Assembly: GCF_025118155.1 (NCBI RefSeq)
Contig: NW_026251429.1
Span: 1 to 64,000 of the forward strand
From: Cokeromyces recurvatus
Taxonomy: Eukaryota; Mucoromycota; Mucoromycetes; Mucorales; Mucoraceae
Length of the DNA: 64,000 nt
Reading direction: 5' to 3'
How positions within the stretch are numbered: position 1 is the first letter of the stretch; every line of letters starts with the position of its first letter. Shown piece after piece: positions 14,991-25,249 of the stretch. The translations under genes were made by a program, and so were the position numbers. The notes under the pieces were generated by a model. The model was not told the DNA's origin, did not search any database, and saw nothing but the letters and a program-made list of their open reading frames with translations.

Positions 14991-15434
14991 TTAATTTATT
15001 TGGATTTTGCATTTCAGGATCTCATCTGCGATCCCAGGTACATAGTCATTATGTAAATCAATTGGCAGCAATTTGGTAGTTTGGAGGCTACCGTTTTGTT
15101 TCAGCTCATATATTCCCCAACGAAACACCGTAGTGACATAGTCACTAATGGCATAATACTTGCCATCCAATACAACCGCAAGAAAATCACCATAGCAAAT
15201 GTTTGATGCTATAATTCCAAACAGATCTGCGAGCGATGAAGGAAGTATCTCAGTACGGATCTTGAACCAAGAATGCAAGAGTTCAGCACAATTATCAGCT
15301 TTGACAGGATCTGGCCCATCTTCCCCAATTTCTTCAAATTCTTCCCATTCTTCTTCACCTGCAATAATTTCAGGAATTCCATCAGCATTGGCATACGTGG
15401 TGAGAAGGTCTTTTAGATTTTGCTTAGTATTCAT
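14991..15434 (-). CDS. Hypothetical protein, 147 aa, acidic N-terminal half
   Basis: One uninterrupted frame from MNTKQNLKDLLTTYANADG to KCKIQIN. It has an acidic patch (AGEEEWEEFEEIGEDGPDP) and then a more hydrophobic region (LADLFGIIASNICYGDFLAV) but no signal peptide or membrane segment. I do not recognise the family. It lies just downstream, on the same strand, of a disrupted helix-turn-helix gene (15560-17686) and could be a further exon of that locus. Start chosen as the first Met. Confidence 0.5.
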   Translation of the reverse strand: MNTKQNLKDLLTTYANADGIPEIIAGEEEWEEFEEIGEDGPDPVKADNCAELLHSWFKIRTEILPSSLADLFGIIASNICYGDFLAVVLDGKYYAISDYVTTVFRWGIYELKQNGSLQTTKLLPIDLHNDYVPGIADEILKCKIQIN

Positions 15435-15789
15435 TTTTCTACTTTAGTTTTTAGCTGAAGTGTGGATCAAAACAAACGCATTTTATTTATACTTTTGTAA
15501 ACTGGGTTTCACAATGAGAAACGTGAGTGCATTACTGCAAAGAAAAATATTTTATTTGACTATTTGCATTTACTAAATACAGCTATTTTTTTTTCAACCC
15601 TTTGGTCAGGATTATTCAATATCAATTGCCGCATCCGCTCTACAAATTCATCTGTAATATCAGCATTTCTACGTCTATTAGAATATTTATGCTTATTTTT
15701 ATTGATTCGTAACTGAACAGCACCAACGCTCATGTTTAGTATCCTAGATACTTCTCTTATGCTCAGACCTTGGTTTTAATAGAGATATA

Positions 15790-17452
15790 CAGTAGGCGGA
15801 AAAATGGTCCGGATGTTTTAACAAAAATGACAAAAACACTTATAACTAATGAACAAATAAAGCAAATGACACAGAACAAAATGTATTTAAAAGAGAAAAT
15901 TGTCTAGTTTTATTGATATAAATTTAAAGAAATATGATTGGCTAAAATATACTAAAATCGGAGGTTAAAGCTGTAGTGTACATCCGGACCATTTTTCAGG
16001 GTGCATCCGAAAAATGGGCATCCGCAGTTTGATGACCTGTAATGAGTCATAAATTGTCATTTGTAATATCCAATAAGCAGTAATGAATATTCGGCAACTT
16101 AATATCATAAAAAAGTATAAAAAAAGTTATTTTTTATCATCAGTATTGCGTGCTTCTTTTTAGATTATTATATTTACACTTTATATTACATTATTACATC
16201 ATTATGGCTCGTTCACTTACATAAGATAAGCAAAATAACATCAAATCTTTATTGCAATTAGGTTGTTCATACTCTGAAATCATGAAACGTATTCCAGGTG
16301 CCAAAAGAGTACAATTTGTGACTATAAGAAAAGGTTTTTCCCTGAATGAAAAGCTACATCTAGTGGTAGAAAGATGGTTGTAGGTACAACTAGCCGTTCT
16401 TATATTAGAAAGAAGTTAGTAACAGGTGAGTTAAGAACTGCCAAGGATGTTCATCGTTATTTGGTGTCTACTGGTCATGATTTAGGCTATTCAGCATGTC
16501 TGAAGATTATGAAGTCTATGAATTTTGAAACTGCTATAAAGAAGAAGAAGCCTTTTTTGAAGCCTGAGCATAAAAAGAAGCGTTTAACGAAGGCCAAAGC
16601 TCACCGATATTGGACTAAGGATGACTGGAGGCGTATGGTTTTCTCTGATGAAGCAAATATCAACGTTTGGGGGTCTGATGGTGTTAAATACTATTGGAAG
16701 CGTCCTGATGACAAATTGTCCTTTCATCATTTGGACTTAAATGTTAAAGGAGATAATGGTAGTGTAATGATGTGGGGTTGTATAACCTATGATGGTCCTG
16801 GTTATGCCTATCAGATTACGGATGGTACCATGAAAAAGGAAGATTACGTGCATATCTTGAATACTACTCTAAAAGATACCCTTGAGTGGTATGGCTATGA
16901 CCCTCAGCATATTTATTTCCAGCAAGATAAGGACCCTAAACATACCGCAAAGCTTACAAAGCAGTGGTTAGCGGATAATAAGTTCGATATCGAGTCTACT
17001 TATAGTTGGCCACCTCAAAGTCCAGATTTAAACCCTATAGAACACATTTGGCACCACCTGAAGTTGAAGCTTAGTGCTTATCCAACCAAGGCTAAAGGAG
17101 TCCATGAATTATGGGAAAGAATTGAAGAACAATGGGCTACTTTTACAAAAGAGGATTGCCAAAAGTATATTGACTCTATGCCAGCAAGAATAAAGGCAGT
17201 AACTGATGCTAAGGGTGCTTATACTAAGTACTAAGTACTAAGTACTAAGGAAATTTTGATGTACCCTGAAAAATGGTCCGGATGTACACTACAACTTTAA
17301 CCTCCGATTTTAGTATATTTTAGCCAATCATATTTCTTTAAATTTATATCAATAAAACTAGACAATTTTCTCTTTTAAATACATTTTGTTCTTTAGTTAT
17401 AAGTGTTCTTGTCATTTTTGTCAAAACATCCGGACCATTTTTCCGCCTACTG
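15790..17452 (+). mobile_element. Tc1/mariner-type transposon, complete ends (element Tc1-1)
   Basis: 1663 bp, flanked by TA at 15788-15789 and 17453-17454. Ends are CAGTAGGCGGAAAAATGGTC and its inverse. The terminal inverted repeats are long: 15790 to about 16016 and about 17256-17452. Each arm carries the motif AAAAATGGTCCGGATGT at its outer end and the same motif inverted at its inner end. The right arm lacks about 20 bp near 17393 that the left arm and the partial copy at 19543-20070 retain. Partial copies also lie at 30240-30497. Confidence 0.93.
16374..17234 (+). pseudogene. Tc1/mariner transposase, DDE domain intact, N-terminal HTH decayed
   Basis: The open frame (287 codons with stop) holds the full catalytic domain: first Asp in VFSDEANINVWGSDG, second in YFQQDKDPKHTAKLT, Glu in SPDLNPIEHIWHHLK, giving a DDE-type spacing. 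It ends VTDAKGAYTKY, and the stop lies in a TAAGTAC repeat. The expected HTH part lies upstream from ATG 16204 but is broken by TAA at 16222-16224, a frameshift near 16325-16335 and TGA at 16347-16349. The protein as it stands lacks DNA binding and is probably inactive. Confidence 0.9.
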
Positions 17453-17833
17453 TAGAGCATTGTGGGTGTCATCTTGTGTGAATGTTTTTCTTCTCTTTGA
17501 TGGGGGATTTGAATTTGGTTTAGGAAAAGCTTGACTGCAACCTGATGAATCAGCTTCTTTCAAATCCATAAACTGACAGCGGCTTCGATTGTCTTGCATT
17601 GTGGTGCGATCAGCTTGGCTTGCTTGTTCTTCAGTAGCAATATCTTGTCTTCTTTTACCGAGGATATTAGAAGTAATAAAAGCCATTATGATGCGAATCT
17701 TTATGTGAGCAAATGAATGAACGATTAGAATTTTTAATGTAAAGTAGAAAGCTTTTATGCGCAATGTTTGTCTGCTTGAAATAAGGTTTGTTCTATTATC
17801 TCCAGAACAGGATTCCGACCGATGTGTAAGCAA

Positions 17834-18928
17834 CTTTTTCAGGTTATGAATGACGCCATTACACAGAGTTTGGTATCACCATAAATAAACTACAATGCTG
17901 TACTGAACCTCTTTACGTCTGATTTTTTATGAACCAATATTTTTTAAATGGGATGTTAATTTTTACTTTCTTCTTCCGTGCGAACCCTGTAACTGACATC
18001 ATATCTTTTTATTGTATTCAGTTCTATATGCTTGAAAAAATCATAAACATGTACTCTGAAAAAGGAATTTGTTAGTATCACACAAACCTGAAGATGAAAA
18101 ATCTGTAATGGTATTTTTGACATAAAGTACGGAATAAGTAATGAACATACTTGGAGCATAATAAATATAAGAGCAATGTATGAAATACGTAATGAACGTA
18201 CAAGACATAAGAGTATAAAAGTAGTGTGCATAAAAAGTAAGCATAAGAAGTGAGCGTAGTAAACATATGTGAACATATAATAAGAATGTGGTAAGAATTA
18301 AAAAAAAAGTGAGCACAAATTATGAAATACTTCATGAACAGAGTGAACATAAGAAGTGAACAGAGTGAACATAAGAAGTGAACACAGTGAACATAAGAGA
18401 AGCCAAAATCAGAAAAAAAAAAGTGAGCATACATTATGAAATACGTCATGAACATAAGAAATGAACAGAATAAGGAAAAAAAATATTTTGCGCTTTGTGT
18501 TACTTCTTACAATTCGTACTTTGTATTCATAAACTTTTATTGGTTCTATGAGATTATCATTATTATGTGTGTAGTATTTTCTGTATTCACAACATTAGCT
18601 ACACTGGTGCTCACAATGTTTTTTAACTGCGCGATGATGTAACTGAGGTTATGGACAGACTCTAATAACATGCAACATAAGAAGTTCTACGGTTATACAT
18701 ATATATGTATATAAACAATACGATTCGTTTTACAATTCCAATATTATATTACTTCTTCAGCTAACCTACTTCCTCACACCTTATATTTCTTATAAAGTGT
18801 CAAACTCTCTCCAAATTATTATGGATGAACACTGCTACAAGCATATGAACAATGCCGGCGCAGATTCAAATCCCAATAGCCATTTCTTAGAAGCTTTTGC
18901 TGGTTTCCAATATGAAAATTTTGGATCC
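17834..18928. other. Gene-free stretch with degenerate tandem repeats
   Basis: A ~22 bp unit (GAACAGAGTGAACATAAGAA) is repeated about three times at 18337-18399. A larger block (AGTGAGCAnAnATTATGAAA...) occurs at 18308 and again at 18421. The Tyr/Phe-rich frames on minus are by-products. No gene recognised. Confidence 0.6.
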
Positions 18929-19536
18929 TTCCCCATATACCGCTGTCGGGCTTTGAAAAATGCAATTTTCTTTTATGGGAATGGCTCTCTAATATATTAC
19001 TAGTGAAAAAAATACCGACTTTGTCGTTTCTTGACTTCTTGAGGTACGAAAGCGTAAAACTTCAGATAGTATTAAGCAAAAATAACAAAGAATATAATTA
19101 CGTTTTTATAATATTTAATGGTTATCTTTATTCAAAATTAATAATTTCTCGATATTTATATTAAATTTGTTACAACAATAAAGTTTATGTAACAACAGGG
19201 AAAATCGTGATTATAGTAAAGATGCATAAGTATTGTCTTTTTTATTTTCTCATGCTGTCAACTAATTATGCCGACGTCTTCGATTTTCACAAATTATGCA
19301 TAATTTTAACTTCTTTCTTCTCACGTCTGAATCCTTTACTATCGGCTTAAATCTTCTTTTATTTTGCCTATCAATTCTAAACAGTAGATTGTACTCTACT
19401 TCTATTGGCTGGTCCTCTATTTCGTTCCTAATAGACTGGACAATCCAACATATTTTAGCTGTAGGTTATCACTACTAGTGGTATTACAATAAAAGGAAAT
19501 TCTATTTTTCCAAGTCCGACGGCGGTATATGGGGAA
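18929..19536. mobile_element. 608 bp inverted-repeat element (MITE-like)
   Basis: The left end TTCCCCATATACCGCTGTCG (18929) and the right end ending CGGCGGTATATGGGGAA (19536) are inverted copies over about 48 bp, with several mismatches. Inside, the minus strand has an open stretch ending VRRKKLKLCIICENRRRRHN at about 19269, perhaps the tail of a lost transposase. No clear target-site duplication. A third copy of the right end sits alone at 20072-20104. Superfamily not assigned. Confidence 0.6.
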
Positions 19537-19542
19537 TTAACC

Positions 19543-20070
19543 CCCTAAACATACCGCAAAGCTTACAAAGCAGTGGTTAGCGGATAATAAGTTCGATATT
19601 GAGTCTACTTATAGTTGGCCACCTCAAAGCCCAGATTTAAACCCTATAGAACACATTTGGCATCACCTGAAGTTAAAGCTTAGTGCTTATCCAACCAAGG
19701 CTAAAGGAGTCCATGAATTATGGGAAAGAATTGAAGAACAATGGGCTACTTTTACAAAAGAGGATTGCCAAAAGTATATTGACTCTATGCCAGCAAGAAT
19801 AAAGGCAGTAACTGATGCTAAGGGTGGTTATACTAAGTACTAAGGAAATTTTGATGTACCCTGAAAAATGGTCCGGATGTACACTACAACTTTAACCTCC
19901 GATTTTAGTATATTTTAGCCAATCATATTTCTTTAAATTTATATCAATAAAACTAGACAATTTTCCCTTTTAAATACATTTTGTTCTGTGTTATTTGCTT
20001 TATTTGTTCATTAGTTATAAGTGTTTTTGTCATTTTTGTCAAAACATCCGGACCATTTTTCCGCCTACTG
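19543..20070 (+). mobile_element. Tc1-1 family copy, 3' part only
   Basis: Matches 16926-17452 of the complete element, with few differences. It contains the transposase tail (from the PKHTAKLT region to the stop) and the complete right arm, including the ~20 bp missing from the full-length copy. It ends at 20070 and is followed by TA. The 5' break is at a C-rich junction next to the 18929-19536 element. Confidence 0.9.
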
Positions 20071-20071
20071 T

Positions 20072-20104
20072 ATTTTTCAAAGTCCGACGGCGATATATGG
20101 GGAA
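20072..20104. repeat. Orphan end of the 18929-19536 inverted-repeat family
   Basis: TTTTTCAAAGTCCGACGGCG then ATATATGGGGAAC repeats the right end at 19504-19536 in direct orientation. It abuts the end of the Tc1-1 fragment on its left and the LINE on its right. Confidence 0.65.
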
Positions 20105-20106
20105 CT

Positions 20107-21275
20107 AACCTATCTTTTCTCCTCTATCTGAACGAACTATAAAACTTGGTGACTTTAATTACTCTTACTCTCGCTCCTTTTCGACCACTGGTCGAATTTG
20201 GCAAGCCCCAAATACCTGGCTACAATACATAGATAATAACTTCACAGAATGTGCTACTGCTCCTGGTTCACAGTCAGACTTTACATTTCATCGACAGAAT
20301 ACCTCCTCCTCTTGTATTAACTACATCATGGTATCCAAGGACCTTTCTTCCTATACTTATCATGATAAATGCAAGACTGTGTACATTCAACCTAGTTGGT
20401 CTGATCATTCATTGTTAATTACTCATATTCGTTTTCCACCACCTACGACTAATACTTCTTCCGTAACTTCAATCGGTAAAGGCATCTGGCGTGCTAATCC
20501 TAGTCTCGCTCTAAATCCTGAATTTACACGTCGTCTTAATAGCATGTTATCTAAATGTGTGCTCTCTCTTGATACTACTTTATCCGCTGCTGAAAAGTGG
20601 GAGGCATTGAAAAAGGATACAGCTAAATGTTGTTAATCTTTCTCTCGGCGTAAAGCTTTCTATCTACCACGTGCAGAAGATCTTCTTCATAAAAAGCGTG
20701 CTCGTATTACCAAAAAATTATTATTGGATCCTTCTATACTCTCCTCTTTATCTCATCAATTGTCTGTTGTGGAAACCCAAATTAGTTTCATACAACAATA
20801 TTATGTAGAAAACTTGGTTTTCAGATCAAGTATTCGTTGGCGAGAACGCGGTGAGACCTCTCCTGGGTACCTAAAGCATACTATTGCCTCTCGTAGTGCT
20901 AAAAAACTGATACCTCCGCTAATTCATCGTTCAACTTCATATCTATGTTCCTCTAAAGAAGAAATGTTAGACACAGCGGCTGAATTTTATCAAAACTTAT
21001 ACTCCCCTGATGATCTTGACCAAACGGCTATGAATACAATCCTTGATGCACTTCCAGAATCCCTGAGGCTATCTTCTAACGCTACTGAATCAGTCATATC
21101 TCCCATCTGTTATGATGACCTGCTTGAGGCTTTTTCTCGCACACCCAGAAAGTCTTCTTCTGGTAAGGATGGGCTTCCATATGAAATTGTCCAACTAATC
21201 ATCAAACATCCTCAATGCGTGTGAAATTGCTTTGGCAGTTTATAACAATGCATTGTTGACTGCTGATATTCCTGA
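20107..21275 (+). pseudogene. LINE retrotransposon fragment: endonuclease to start of reverse transcriptase
   Basis: The first part (KLGDFNYSYSRSFSTTGRIW, then SCINYIMVSKD and QPSWSDHSLLITHI) is the C-terminal half of an APE-like endonuclease; the GDFN and SDH motifs are visible. A linker follows (RRKAFYLPRAEDLLHKKRAR). Then FSRTPRKSSSGKDGLPYEIV marks the start of the reverse transcriptase. There is an in-frame TAA at 20634-20636 and a one-base shift near 21224. The frame continues EIALAVYNNALLTADIPD until element A cuts it at TA 21276-21277. The 5' end is missing. Confidence 0.85.
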
Positions 21276-21277
21276 TA

Positions 21278-22649
21278 CAGTGACTAACAAAACCGGCCCA
21301 ATGTTTTGCACTTTTCCCTTTGATGATGTATTGCTCGTTATTGGGACAAGCTACATATACAATTCTTATATTATTATAATCGCAGAAAAGCTCTCTACAT
21401 ACACCTTTTCCGGAAATTATTCGTACACATTAAAAAAAATTTCGTGCACAAATAAAATAAAAAATCAAGCATTAAAAAAATAAAATATCAAGCACAGACA
21501 AGATAAAATATTGTACACTTAAAAAATATAAATTAAGATATTGGACCTGATTAATATTTTCAGTACTTTGAATTTTTATTTTGAATTAAAATGGACCAAT
21601 TTATACATGAAGATGGAAAAGGCAAATCATTCAACGAGGAAGGAAATGAAATTGAAGTACTTTGGATGAAGATCGACGATCCTGATTATCCTATTGCAAA
21701 TGTTGCAAGTTATGGGGAATATTCAGATTTAAAATCTCTCGAAAAATTCCATAAGGCTAACAAAGTTGTATCGAAAGAGAAAAAATGGGTAGTAAAGGAA
21801 AAGTCTGAAAACAACAAAAAAACATATAAAAACTACAGAAAGGAAGAAATGGACTATTTCTTATTTCTCGTGGGTGAAAAGAGTATGTACGTTCGTGGGG
21901 CAACTAAACAAATAGGTGTTCCTGCTAGTACAGTTACTTTATGGTACAAAAAAGTTTTGTGGATCCAAACGAACTTGTCAACAAAAGAAAACCCGGAAGC
22001 GGAAGGCCTGCGGGAAGGCCTCATATCTTGAACGATGCCCATCGCGAGTATCTTATCAATTTGGTTGACGAAGATGATTCAGGCATGACCTTGGATCAAA
22101 AAAGGGATATATTAACCAGGGACTTTGAAGGACTTGAGATAAAAAAATCTGCCTTCCATACTTTTGTAAAGGAAAAGTGCAGAATAAGCTGTAAGAAATC
22201 TTATTTCTATCCTGAAGATAGAAACAGCCCTGAAAAGATTGAGGAGAAATACAAGTGGGTTAAAAATCTGTTGGATAATACTGATATTGATTATCAAACC
22301 GACTGTACTTTTATTGACGAAGCAGGATTGCATATCGATATGAAATGCTCTTTTTCTTGGTCTCGTGTCAGCAATCGCGCTATTGTTAAGACACCAAAAA
22401 CCAAGACCAAAATGATGACTATTTTGGGCGCTATTTCTCCTTATGGAGTTGTAAACGTAAAGGTCAGGATACCAAAAGTAACAGCATCTAAAAAAAGAAA
22501 GCTTGGAAAGGAGAAAAAAGAAAAAAACATTTAAGTTGGCCATTACTTCAACTTTAATGTCGATACTATTCATATCTTGGATCAGTACGAGGAATTTAAT
22601 GGGAGCTATTTTGTTATGGATAATGTCCCAATCCACAAGCATCAGGATA
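21278..22649 (+). mobile_element. Element A, first copy (IS630/Tc1-like), inserted in the LINE
   Basis: The left end CAGTGACTAACAAAACCGGC follows TA at 21276-21277. It carries a transposase gene (21591-22647) and is itself interrupted at TA 22648-22649 by a second copy of the same left end in direct orientation. The right end of this copy is not in the window. Confidence 0.75.
21591..22647 (+). pseudogene. Element A transposase, frameshifted and truncated before the third catalytic residue
   Basis: Starts MDQFIHEDGKGKSFNEEGNE. The N-terminal HTH part reads KQIGVPASTVTLWYKK. A one-base shift in the AAAAAA run near 21946-21951 moves the frame to SFVDPNELVNKRKPGSGRP. The DDE domain shows the first Asp in CTFIDEAGLHIDMKCSFSW; a second shift lies after a lysine-rich stretch (about 22530); the second Asp is in YFVMDNVPIHKHQ. 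Sequence stops there because another A copy starts, so the acidic third residue is absent. Cannot make a functional enzyme. Confidence 0.82.
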
Positions 22650-22769
22650 CAGTGACTCACAAAACCGGCCCAATGTTTTGCATTTTTCCCTTTGATGATG
22701 TATTACTCATTATTGGAACAAGCTACATACACAATTCTTATATTATTATAATCGCTGAAAAGCTTTCTA
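22650..22769 (+). mobile_element. Element A, second copy, left-end fragment
   Basis: About 120 bp nearly identical to 21278-21397 (CAGTGACTCACAAAACCGGC, then TTTCCCTTTGATGATGTATT) in the same orientation. It is cut at TA 22770-22771 by element B. Confidence 0.85.
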
Positions 22770-22771
22770 TA

Positions 22772-23879
22772 CAGTGGGTGAAAAAAATGTTCACGTGTTT
22801 TAAGATTCAGCACAAATCTGGCTATTACTCGACATACAATAAGAATATTGAAATGAAATAAAAACCGAACGAAAGCTAAGATTTTACTTTATTTATGACA
22901 AATTTGGAAATTTTATTTACTTGTATATATGACAGTTAATATGAGTTTAAAAATAAGAAATCACGTGAACAATTTTTTCCCTTGGCATATGTTGTTGGTT
23001 AATAACGCGTTGAGCCCCCTTTAGCAGCAAGTACAGCTTGAATACGGGCTGGCATACTTTCTATATACCGTCTACATTCATCCTCTGTAAAAGTGTTCCA
23101 CTCTTTATCAACACGTTCCCATAGTTCATGAACACCTTTAGCTCTAAGGTCGTATGCGCTGAGCTTCAACTTCAGATGATGCCAAAGGTGTTCAATTGGA
23201 TTCAAGTCAGGACTTTGAGGGGGCCAGTCATCAATCCAGGTTACACCATGATCTTCAAACCATTTTTTGGTTGAGTTGGACGTATGTTTTGGGTCATTAT
23301 CCTGCTGAAAGTAAATGTCATCCCAAGATAAACCATAGTAATCCAGTGAATCTTTAAGCGTAGTACCTAAAATATGCTGATAATCAACTGAATTCATATT
23401 ACCATCATACACTTGACATGCATAACCTGGTCCCCAATAGGTCATACAGCCCCAAATCATGATATGGCCACCACCATGCTTGACTGTAATATCAATATGA
23501 TGTGGTCTCAATGGGTCGCCAGGTCTTGTCCAGTAATATTGGCAGCCGTCTGACCCCCAGATGTTGATTTTACTCTCGTCTGAAAATACTACACGTTTCC
23601 AGTCATCAATAGTCCAATGCTGATATTTTTTGGCCCATTTGTATCGCTTTTGTTTGTTGGTATTGCTGATCATAGGCTTCTTCTTTTTTATTGACGCAAA
23701 AAAATTCATTGATTTCAGAACATTAATTGCTATCTTGTAGCTTAAATCATAACCCAGTGACAGAAACTTTTTATGAACATCATGAGCAGTTCAAAGGCTA
23801 CCTGTTAAGTAGTAATCGCCTAACCAAAGACTTGGATCCCTGGGTGATAGTAGGTGGTCTTCTTGCATGGTATGGTTAC
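22772..23879 (-). mobile_element. Element B, Tc1/mariner-type, one arm retained
   Basis: Starts CAGTGGGTGAAAAAAATG after TA 22770-22771. The arm (about 22772-22984) has GGTGAAAAAAATGTTCACGTG-like sequence at its outer end and the inverse CACGTGAACAATTTTTTCCC at 22963-22982, the same layout as Tc1-1. The transposase lies on minus. The opposite arm is missing: the element ends where repeat LTR1 begins at 23880. Confidence 0.85.
22999..23835 (-). pseudogene. Element B transposase (DDE domain)
   Basis: Open from MNFFASIKKKK at 23709 to GGSTRY at 22999. Catalytic residues: VVFSDESKINIWGSDG, YFQQDNDPKHTSNSTKK and SPDLNPIEHLWHHLK. The frame extends upstream through TAHDVHKKFLSLGYDLSYK but meets a TGA near 23798 after YLTGSL, the position where Tc1-1 has a sense codon (VTGELRTAKDVH). 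The N-terminal HTH is lost. It is related to the Tc1-1 transposase but belongs to a separate family, with different ends. Confidence 0.87.
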
Positions 23880-24575
23880 TGTTATGATTGTAGTCGTCTC
23901 TATAACTAGGTTAATAGAAATAAACCATCATTTATTTAAATAATAAAGAGGTTATTCATATAAAACTTGTACATTGAACTTCACAGCGTAATATTCATTC
24001 TACATGCAGTTTTAATAATAGTCATTGTTAGAATGTTCGAGCAATAATAATAATTATATACATAATTCAAACAGGATTATGACTGGTGTATTTAATTAGA
24101 TGATTATTCATGAATAATACATATCATATAAACATTGATAATATTGAATATTGTTGTGTAATAAGATATTATACAATGATAATGATAGTAACTTATGAAT
24201 AATTAGTATTGCTGTAGCTGAACATATTCACTGAGAATTAATATTGAAATGTTGCGCTCCAGTGATAATGATGCGTAGTGTTTCTAGGAACGGCGACAAC
24301 ATATGGAGAAAAAAGAATAAATATATATTTTATTGATTACAGAATTATTCGGAGACAATGTTTTATGTAAAACACTATTATAGTAAAACTGGCTTATCTG
24401 AATCCTATTTCCGTCGGTAACACTTACCTCGTAAAAACATATAAATAGCCCTCGATATTTTTCATATAATTTTTAGTTGAACAATTTTTTTGTATGATCC
24501 TTAATAAACTATACAAAGTTTTCACAGAATTGTCTTCTGTTCATTTTTCTTTCTTTATCTTTTACTAACCAAAAC
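23880..24575 (+). repeat. LTR1 family repeat, about 696 bp (solo LTR-like)
   Basis: Starts TGTTATGATTGTAGTCGTCT and ends TTTACTAACCAAAACA. Related copies: 30498-31038 and 35757-36380 (minus), 45690-46300 (plus), 25250-25435 and 14030-14415 (minus, partial or decayed). TG...CA ends and internal TATA-like boxes suggest a solo long terminal repeat. No matching target-site duplication is visible here (GTTAC left, CCTTC right). No retrotransposon interior is attached. Confidence 0.65.
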
Positions 24576-25190
24576 ACCTTCTTCAGATTTAATGCTACAT
24601 AAAGCTTGTATTATGTGTGTTTCCAATTCAGGATTAATTATTTTGTGACTGTTAGTTTGTGTTTCTTCTTGCTGTTCTACGTCTGCAAAGCTCTCTGACC
24701 GAAAGTATTGTTCACTGTCTGAGAAAAAATACATTGTATCAAGTCCCATGTGCGTATTTAGCCTCCAGAATTATATTCAGCTTGGTGTGGTTTAAATACA
24801 CCAATTGCCTTAAAGATAGAACAGCCGCTAAAAAATGAGCAAATGACGCTGCGTAATTTTCATTTTTGGATACTGAAAAAGTGTCTTTCCTGTATGTGAT
24901 CAAGTGATCTTTTGAAACGAATCATGTACCATATAATGTGAGTTTTAATCCTTGACATTTGCATGTAATAACCTCAAGCTGTTTCATAATTTCTGTACTT
25001 CCAAGACGGCTGGTCCATTTCTTTAGCAAAGCTTTCTGTAATGCTTTCCCCTTTCTCATATCACTTCTCACACCTTTTAAGTTGGGTTTTTTTTCTGTCG
25101 AGAGATAGTTGTTATTGTCATTAATATTTCTTAAAGTAAAATATACCCATTGATTGTCAACATCTTCAAATTCTTTGGTGAAATTGGACT
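24555..25190 (-). pseudogene. Decayed member of a mucoralean repeat-associated protein family (tentative)
   Basis: Minus-strand reading gives QWVYFTLRNINDNNNYLSTE, LLKKWTSRLGSTEIMKQLEV and CKCQGLKLTLYGT with a stop, then VSKNENYAASFAHFLAAVLS, another stop, and finally a frame ending SIKSEEGVLVSKR. The arrangement (SxLxxTxxxK...xxCQGLxxTLY) resembles proteins scattered in mucoralean genomes and, loosely, the genes at 34152-35392 and 37644-39236. Several stops and shifts show it is dead. The 3' end overlaps the end of LTR1. Confidence 0.4.
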
Positions 25191-25249
25191 AGCAGTCTGT
25201 TTTCTCTGTAGTGAATTTATGATCGTATATAAATGTATTATCGAAAACG

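Larger units (their letters stand above)
15560..17686 (-). pseudogene. Helix-turn-helix protein gene split by a Tc1-type element
   Basis: The 5' part (17686 down to 17455) starts MAFITSNILGKRRQDIATEE and ends PSKRRKTFTQDDTHNAL. There the frame runs into element Tc1-1 at its TA target. Beyond the element, from about 15778, the minus strand continues with NQGLSIREVSRILNMSVGAV, QLRINKNKHKYSNRRRNADI, TDEFVERMRQLILNNPDQRV and a stop at 15560-15562. The second half is a homeodomain-like HTH. Removing the element and one TA copy gives a continuous reading except for one extra A in an AAAA run at the junction. So the gene was interrupted inside its DNA-binding domain. Mucoralean genomes hold many 'homeodomain-like' proteins of this type; exact function unknown. 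The start could also be further upstream at 17833. Confidence 0.6.

Noticed and set aside
11893..15000. tRNA genes in the desert
   Set aside because: No T-loop/B-box-like GGTTCGANNCC pair with a matching acceptor stem was found on either strand by eye.
17956..18455. Three overlapping Tyr/Phe/Leu-rich minus frames that look like membrane proteins
   Set aside because: They translate degenerate tandem repeats in several frames at once; no domain and no splice context.
22112..22660. 182-codon minus frame opposite the element A transposase
   Set aside because: Shadow of the plus-strand transposase, which carries the catalytic motifs.
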